From Acetobacterium malicum subsp. dehalogenans DSM 11527 (GTDB lineage: Bacteria > Bacillota > Clostridia > Eubacteriales > Eubacteriaceae): DNA of 64,000 bases. This document shows, in pieces, positions 59,624 to 64,000 of the stretch. The position numbers and the translations under genes were made by a program. Numbering within the stretch: the stretch's first letter is position 1; each line of letters begins with the position of its first letter. The DNA lies in contig NZ_AXAC01000003.1 of the NCBI RefSeq assembly GCF_000472665.1, forward strand, positions 189,642 through 253,641, given 5' to 3'. The notes beneath the pieces were generated by a model. It worked only from the letters and a program-made list of their open reading frames with translations. It did not search any database and was not told the DNA's origin.

Positions 59624-59669
59624 TGATAAAAGTAAAATTACCAAAATCTATTAAAAGGCGGATATAAGC

Positions 59670-59762
59670 ATGACCATGGCACTATATATACAATCACAGA
59701 TACCATCACATTCACACATCACCGACACCAAGTTGAAAGCCCGGAGGTTGCCCCATGGATAA
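59670..59762 (+). CDS. Possible 30-residue leader ORF overlapping the RsmH-like gene
   Basis: AAAAGGCGGATATAAGC precedes an ATG. The frame (MTMALYIQSQ..., ending RRLPHG) stops at a TAA inside the first codons of the next gene (its ATG is at 59755), so the two overlap by 8 bp. This layout would allow translational coupling. The composition (Ser, His, Thr rich) gives no family. The call rests on ribosome site, promoter distance and overlap only. Confidence 0.35.
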   Translation: MTMALYIQSQIPSHSHITDTKLKARRLPHG

Positions 59763-60804
59763 TCAGGAACAAAAACACCAGCGCCGGCCCCGCTATAAAG
59801 GTACGCACCCGAAGGCCTATAAAGATAAGTACAAGGAACTACAGCCTGAAAAATATGCTGATACAGTCGAAAAAGTAATGCAAAAGGGCAGTACCCCAGC
59901 TGGGATGCACCGCTCCATCTGTGTCGACGAAATCCTTGAATTTCTGGCGATTAAACCGGGGCAAACCGGATTGGATGCTACCCTGGGTTTTGGCGGCCAC
60001 ACCCAGGCAATGCTCAAATGCCTGGAGGGCCAGGGTCACCTTTATGCCACCGATGTCGATGCCATCGAACTGCCCCGGACCCAAAAACGGCTGGAAGACA
60101 ATGGTTACGGCCCGGAAATTTTAACCATCCGTCATCTAAACTTTTCCCAAATTGATGAAATTGTCCGGGAATCCGGTCCGCTGGATTTTGTACTGGCTGA
60201 TTTGGGGGTATCTTCAATGCAGATTGATAATCCCGAACGGGGGTTTTCCTTTAAGTTTGAAGGACCGTTGGACCTGCGGCTGAATCCCGAGAAAGGCATT
60301 TCGGCAGCCGAGCGATTAAAAACCATTTCTGAGGATGAGCTGGAAGGCATGTTCATTGAAAACGCCGATGAACCCAATGCGGCTCCCATCGCCAGGGCTA
60401 TAATTGCCCAACGTAATAAGGGGATTGAAATTGCTACCACCACCCAACTCCAGGAAATTATCAACGCCGCCCTGAAAAAAATCCCCGGCAGCAACAGTAA
60501 GGAAGCCATGAAAAAAACCTGTCAACGCTGCTTTCAGGCTTTGCGGATTGATGTCAATGATGAATACGAAGTCTTGTATGAATTTCTGGAAAAACTGCCG
60601 GATGTGCTGGCTCCCGGTGGCCGGGTGGCGATATTGTCCTTTCATTCTGGTGAAGACCGACTGGTTAAAAAGTCTTTTCAGCGCTGCTTTCGAGAAGGCA
60701 TCTACCGCGAGGTAGCACCCGGTCCGCTCCGGCCTTCGGCCGCTGAATGCAACGCCAACGGCCGGGCCCGGTCCGCCAAATTACGTTGGGCCATCAAAGC
60801 CTGA
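59755..60804 (+). CDS. RsmH-like rRNA (cytosine-N4) methyltransferase, stand-alone form
   Basis: The 349-residue protein has the RsmH fold. The S-adenosylmethionine loop is D-A-T-L-G-F-G-G-H near 80. A-D-L-G-V-S-S-M-Q-I-D follows near 145, then G-F-S-F-K-x-x-G-P-L-D-L-R. F-Q-A-L-R-I-D-V-N-D-E, S-F-H-S-G-E-D-R-L-V-K and a basic C-terminus complete it. RsmH methylates 16S C1402. It has a 45-residue basic N-terminal extension absent from standard RsmH, and it is not in the mra/fts cluster. It may therefore be a second, divergent paralogue. CGGAGGTTGCCCC precedes the ATG. Confidence 0.88.
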   Translation: MDNQEQKHQRRPRYKGTHPKAYKDKYKELQPEKYADTVEKVMQKGSTPAGMHRSICVDEILEFLAIKPGQTGLDATLGFGGHTQAMLKCLEGQGHLYATDVDAIELPRTQKRLEDNGYGPEILTIRHLNFSQIDEIVRESGPLDFVLADLGVSSMQIDNPERGFSFKFEGPLDLRLNPEKGISAAERLKTISEDELEGMFIENADEPNAAPIARAIIAQRNKGIEIATTTQLQEIINAALKKIPGSNSKEAMKKTCQRCFQALRIDVNDEYEVLYEFLEKLPDVLAPGGRVAILSFHSGEDRLVKKSFQRCFREGIYREVAPGPLRPSAAECNANGRARSAKLRWAIKA

Positions 60805-60895
60805 CGATCCAATGTTGCTGATTGAATCTATCATTATTTTGTAAATTTAAAAAGAACCTGAAAATCAGATTCTTTGAGGTTACCGATAAACTACC

Positions 60896-60993
60896 GTACC
60901 GACCAATTGTTAATCTGTTGTTCGCCGCGGAATCGGACAGGCTCTGCCGTGTCCGCTCCGATGCGTACAACATGATGTAACAATTGTCGGTAC
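60896..60993 (-). repeat. Family-1 palindromic repeat (98 bp)
   Basis: GTACCGACCAATTGTTAATC to GATGTAACAATTGTCGGTAC. It is the only full copy seen to the right of 30.3 kb and is almost identical to that at 14216, over 46 kb away. Confidence 0.9.
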
Positions 60994-61083
60994 TGGGTTA
61001 TCTTTTTTAACAGTCTGAGAGCCTAAAATTCAGGTTCTTTTTTGTTTAAGTGGATTTAATTTCTGTTTCAAAATGTTCTGGCT

Positions 61084-62742
61084 TTAGTGAATGATATAAG
61101 CAATATTACCGGACTCTGCCCAGGCGGCGGTAAACTGATCCAGCCGATAGCGGACTCGGACCCCACCATTGCTGGCCGCGGCCGGATCATTGATGATGAT
61201 ATACTCGGTACCATTTTCGCTGGTAAAGCCACACACTACAATCAGATGACCGTAGGTTGAGCGGATTGGAGCGCCATCGACAACCGGTAAATCAGCACTG
61301 ACTCCGGCGCTGTTTTTATAGGCTACTGCCACTGCCACCGGATGGCCTCCGGCTATTTCCCGCTTCAAACCCTCGATGGTTGAATAATCAACATAGGCCA
61401 GACGACCATAACTGGCGGCATAGGCGGTATTAAAAGGCCAGTTACCAAACTCCTCAGCGCCATAATCATAGGCACCCCAGGCGGCTGTTTCCGGTTGGAC
61501 AGCGGTGCCATAATAATTGAGCATCATGGCCACGCTGGTGGGACTGCAAATGGAATCGGCAATTGACGGCTCCCGGACCATCTGAGATAACTGGGGCACA
61601 TTAAGAACCGCTAAATTTGACAAATCAGGATTATCGCTAAAGACCTTGTTAATCCCCTGGCCGGGGTTGGCATTTCTCAGCGCCACTGCGATTAATTGCA
61701 CTGTCGGTGTTACGCCGGTGGCACCAGAATGGAGAATTACCCGATACTGGATTTTATTGGCAGTTTGGCCATTCTTGACCACCAGGGTATCAACCTCCAT
61801 TTTGGCCAGCGGGCTATCGGTTACGCCGATCCCGGAGGACCGGTTAATGGTGGTTCCCCACTGTCCAAAAGAAAGCCAGTCGGACCAGTTTTCGGTGGAC
61901 TGACCGTTGGCATCCACGGCATTTTCGCAGACCCGGGCTTCGACCTGAACCAGGGTTCCGGCCGGGGTATCGGTATCCCAGGATAACACTGCTTTGGTAA
62001 AGGGGCTGGTATTAAAGACATTGGAGGTATAAACTCCCGACTGGTGACCAGCCTGTAGTTTAATTGCCCCGTCGCCGGAATTGGCCGCAATCTCAACCCG
62101 ATCCAGGCCCATGACATTGTCATTAAAATCGCTGGTGGTAGTCTGAATCATCAGATTTCCCGGCACCGATTTCCGTTCGACAAAGGGAACCTGCTGGTCT
62201 ACGGTTCCCGCTGGCGGATTGCCGCCTTTGGGCACGATCACGATATGGATCCCTTCCAGCCGGTAGGAATAGCCGGCGGTTCCTGAACTTTCGCCATTTT
62301 TCGCCCAGCCCAGCCAACCCATATTCTGGGCGTGGACCTGGTAGTAGACATCAAAGTCTCCGGCATCAGCGCCGGTTAAATTGATTTGGATAGCTTCCAG
62401 CCGGTAACTCAGCCCTTCGGTGCCGCTCATGTCACCGTTGCTTTTCCAGCCCCGCTCAGTCTCGGCTTCCCAACCAATATTCTGGATATGAGTTTGATAG
62501 GTGATGCCCAGATCATAATCCGGAGCATCCAGTTTGACCTCGACGCCCTCCAGCCGCAGGCTTCTGCCGGCGGTTCCGCTCATGGTGCCGTCTGTCACAA
62601 AATCCTGCCAGCCATCATTTTGTACATGGGTGCGATAACTGACACTAGGCACACCAGTCGCCATCATCGCCCCGGGGAGTGCCCCGGCCAACAAGCATAA
62701 GCCCAGTAATACGATCAAACTCTTCAAAAATTTTTTCTTCAC
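61084..62742 (-). CDS. Secreted ChW-repeat protein with C39-like cysteine peptidase domain
   Basis: The 552-residue exported protein has a signal peptide (M-K-K-K-F-L-K then L-I-V-L-L-G-L-C-L-L-A-G-A). Three ChW repeats (about 35-180, each with H-x-Q-N-x-G-W and Y/L-R-L-E) follow. The middle beta-rich domain (about 190-370) is unassigned, and the C-terminal domain is papain-like of the C39 type. The nucleophile Cys is in D-S-I-C-S-P-T-S-V-A-M near 396, His in Y-G-H-L-I-V-V near 497 and Asp in I-N-D-P-A near 515. It probably cleaves peptides at the cell surface. The start is GTG at 62742 behind AAAGAGGATAAATCA. It shares ChW modules with the SGNH hydrolase at 44.6 kb. Confidence 0.88.
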   Translation of the reverse strand: MKKKFLKSLIVLLGLCLLAGALPGAMMATGVPSVSYRTHVQNDGWQDFVTDGTMSGTAGRSLRLEGVEVKLDAPDYDLGITYQTHIQNIGWEAETERGWKSNGDMSGTEGLSYRLEAIQINLTGADAGDFDVYYQVHAQNMGWLGWAKNGESSGTAGYSYRLEGIHIVIVPKGGNPPAGTVDQQVPFVERKSVPGNLMIQTTTSDFNDNVMGLDRVEIAANSGDGAIKLQAGHQSGVYTSNVFNTSPFTKAVLSWDTDTPAGTLVQVEARVCENAVDANGQSTENWSDWLSFGQWGTTINRSSGIGVTDSPLAKMEVDTLVVKNGQTANKIQYRVILHSGATGVTPTVQLIAVALRNANPGQGINKVFSDNPDLSNLAVLNVPQLSQMVREPSIADSICSPTSVAMMLNYYGTAVQPETAAWGAYDYGAEEFGNWPFNTAYAASYGRLAYVDYSTIEGLKREIAGGHPVAVAVAYKNSAGVSADLPVVDGAPIRSTYGHLIVVCGFTSENGTEYIIINDPAAASNGGVRVRYRLDQFTAAWAESGNIAYIIH

Positions 62743-62810
62743 TGATTTATCCTCTTTCCTGTTTTATGATACACCGTTCTGGTTGTAATTTATCTTTTGC
62801 TGATTGGCTA

Positions 62811-62839
62811 ATCATATAACTTTTGATAAGATCAGTCAA
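62811..62839 (-). promoter_or_regulatory. Probable promoter of the ChW-C39 gene
   Basis: Minus strand TTGACT (62834-62839), 17 bp, TATGAT (62811-62816), 69 bp before the GTG start. Confidence 0.75.
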
Positions 62840-62916
62840 CTATCGTTTGCCGACTGCATATACCTGAGACCCCAGGATAATTCCCAAATCCAATGACAGT
62901 TACCGAAAGCAGCCGA

Positions 62917-63606
62917 TTATCGGTCTAGATCCTTTAAGCCATCCAGATCCAGGATCTTAAAGGAATTCTGGTAGTAGTCCAACAACCCTTCGTCCTTCAT
63001 CCGGCCCAGTTCGCGGCTCATGGCGGTTCGGGAGACATTAAGATATTCGGCTAATTCGTTGCGATTGAGGACAATATCAAAACTGCGGTTATGGTTTTTC
63101 TGGAATTCGTGGATCAGATAGGTAGCCAGTTTTTCCCGCATCCCTTTTAACATCAGCAATTCGATTTTAGAATTCATCCGGAAGTTTTTTTCACCCAAAA
63201 TCATCATCATATTCTGAATCAATTGAAAGTGAAAATTACAAGCATTGCCGCAGGTTCTGATAATCCGTTCAAAAGGAATAAATAAGATCTGCGCCGCTTC
63301 TTTGACCCGGACACTCACCGGAGCGATTCGGGCTTTGGTGCAGACTATCCCTTCCCCAAAAATATTGGCCGGTCCCAAAACATCCATGATCAGTCTGGTG
63401 CCAGCTAGATTTTCTTTGATAATTTCAACGGTGCCAGAGAGCACGATCCCCACAAAACTGATTTGGCTGCCAGCCAGAAAGACATAATCATCACTGCTGA
63501 ATTTCCGGATATTCCCATTGATACAAGTCATCAAGACTTTATATTCAGCAACTTTGATATTATCAAACAACGGACTTTTTTCAAGCACCCCATAAAATTT
63601 CTCCAT
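62917..63606 (-). CDS. Crp/Fnr-family transcriptional regulator
   Basis: The 229-residue protein has a cyclic-nucleotide-binding-type jelly roll (about 15-130, with D-Y-V-F-L-A-G-S-Q and the weak pocket G-P-A-N-I-F-G-E). A C-terminal winged helix carries N-R-N-E-L-A-E-Y-L-N-V-S-R-T-A-M-S-R. There is no N-terminal Fnr cysteine cluster, so oxygen sensing through an iron-sulfur cluster is unlikely, and the effector is unknown. The start at 63606 is preceded by AAAGAGGGGCGTTTG. A promoter and a group II intron end lie upstream. Confidence 0.92.
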   Translation of the reverse strand: MEKFYGVLEKSPLFDNIKVAEYKVLMTCINGNIRKFSSDDYVFLAGSQISFVGIVLSGTVEIIKENLAGTRLIMDVLGPANIFGEGIVCTKARIAPVSVRVKEAAQILFIPFERIIRTCGNACNFHFQLIQNMMMILGEKNFRMNSKIELLMLKGMREKLATYLIHEFQKNHNRSFDIVLNRNELAEYLNVSRTAMSRELGRMKDEGLLDYYQNSFKILDLDGLKDLDR

Positions 63607-63666
63607 CAAACGCCCCTCTTTCTTCTCTGTTAAATACGCTGCCCCAAACATTACCAATTTTTTCCT

Positions 63667-63695
63667 ATTATATGACAGCCGCTTTGTTCCGTAAA
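63667..63695 (-). promoter_or_regulatory. Probable promoter of the Crp/Fnr gene
   Basis: Minus strand TTTACG (63690-63695), 17 bp, TATAAT (63667-63672). The end of the group II intron is only 15 bp upstream of the -35. Confidence 0.75.
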
Positions 63696-63756
63696 GGTTG
63701 AAAATATCGAGTAGCTAGAAATCCGGGTAATTAGTCCGGATTTCTTTGCTCTCACA

Positions 63757-63787
63757 GAACCGTGCTTACGTTTGCCGTACACGGCTC
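63757..63787 (-). ncRNA. Group II intron domain V
   Basis: GAGCCGTG...CACGGTTC with inner pair TACG/CGTA, a two-base AG bulge and a GCAAA loop. It contains the AGC triad near its 5' side. It is 31 nt, slightly shorter than the usual 34. Confidence 0.82.
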
Positions 63788-63805
63788 CTGAAATCTCTCA
63801 CCGAA

Positions 63806-64000
63806 TTAATAATAATTCGACAGTAACCCAACTTTATATTGACATAAATCGATGAGTCCCAGATCTTCAAAGTACTGGTTTGGGAGTAACATATGGATGA
63901 TATGGACATTTGAATTCTTCCATTTCGTCACGGCCATCTTTTCACCACTACCTTTGATTCCCTGTTTTCTCATTGCCTTATGCATGGCTTTATATGTTTT
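63806..64000 (-). CDS. ltrA: Group II intron reverse transcriptase/maturase, C-terminal fragment
   Basis: The 64 residues before a TAA at 63806 contain G-S-G-E-K-M-A-V-T-K-W-K-N-S-N-V and L-P-N-Q-Y-F-E-D-L-G-L-I-D-L. This is the typical tail of group II intron proteins (N-x-x-F/Y-F-x-x-x-G-L-x-x-L). The frame is open through the window edge. It ends just before domain V, as in intron-encoded proteins of domain IV. It would splice and retrohome the intron. Completeness cannot be judged. Confidence 0.85.
   Translation of the reverse strand, partial: KTYKAMHKAMRKQGIKGSGEKMAVTKWKNSNVHIIHMLLPNQYFEDLGLIDLCQYKVGLLSNYY

Larger units (their letters stand above)
63711..64000 (-). mobile_element. Group II intron, 3' part (runs off right edge)
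   Basis: The minus strand shows, in order, the end of a reverse transcriptase/maturase frame, a domain V hairpin (63757-63787) and a domain VI hairpin AGAAATCCGG...CCGGATTTCT (63717-63745). The stretch ends AGCTAC at 63711, the AY-type 3' end expected of group II introns. The 5' half is outside the window. Confidence 0.85.

Overview
The window looks like a chromosomal segment of a low/mid-GC anaerobic Firmicute, most like an acetogen of the Eubacteriaceae (Acetobacterium/Eubacterium-like). This is inferred from AAGGAGG-type ribosome sites, a T-box leader, iron-sulfur flavoenzymes beside hypA/hypB, ChW-repeat secreted proteins, PutP and TraX. It has not been tested by any database search. No rRNA, tRNA, prophage or CRISPR array was seen.

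Layout. 0-1.6 kb: dihydroxyacetone kinase (dhaL partial, dhaK). 2.5-10.4 kb: a complete trpEGDCFBA operon on the minus strand behind a T-box leader, with palindromic repeats inserted in the leader and between trpC, trpF and trpB. 10.6-15 kb: GNAT, lipase, rsgA with a possible 19-codon upstream ORF, a PadR regulator and a zinc-ribbon protein. 15-19.4 kb: a 991-residue poly-HAMP chemoreceptor facing cheX and a CheY-CheX fusion. 19.6-25.8 kb: DEAD-box helicase, a 52-residue protein, cold-shock protein, DHH protein, PfkB sugar kinase and arylamine N-acetyltransferase. 25.9-30 kb: hypB, a 924-residue Fe-S/FAD oxidoreductase and hypA. 30.5-39.4 kb: amine-oxidase-like flavoprotein, a DDE-less transposase-like protein, TraX, RecQ, nitroreductase, VanZ, dCMP deaminase and Maf. 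39.7-44.1 kb: Ser/Thr kinase, double-FHA protein, a membrane protein with an octapeptide TEAL repeat, and a VanY peptidase. 44.6-45.9 kb: a secreted ChW-SGNH hydrolase. 46.1-52.9 kb: a SorC-controlled catabolic operon with a kinase, a giant aldolase::GlpA fusion, an FAD oxidoreductase and a DUF1667 protein. 53-58.9 kb: aldo/keto reductase, TetR, Na+/H+ antiporter and PutP. 59-64 kb: MoaE-like protein, RsmH-like methyltransferase, a secreted ChW-C39 protein, a Crp/Fnr regulator and the 3' end of a group II intron.

Two loci stand out as candidate new systems. In the first, a Ser/Thr kinase, a two-FHA reader and a membrane protein lie in one operon. The membrane protein's cytoplasmic tail carries threonines exactly eight residues apart, mostly in T-E-A-L context, which would give FHA-type pThr-x-x-Leu sites. 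In the second, a SorC regulator with three matching operators faces a kinase. Behind the kinase is one reading frame that joins a degenerate aldolase, an intact class II aldolase, a BON-like domain and a GlpA-type dehydrogenase, with a strong ribosome site preserved at the fusion joint.

A third theme is a set of modular palindromic repeats. Ten full-length copies of one family (GTACCGAC...GTCGGTAC ends) and four of a second (AGTTTC...GAAACT ends) share the same optional internal module. They are concentrated in the first 36 kb, several inside operons, with one isolated copy at 60.9 kb.
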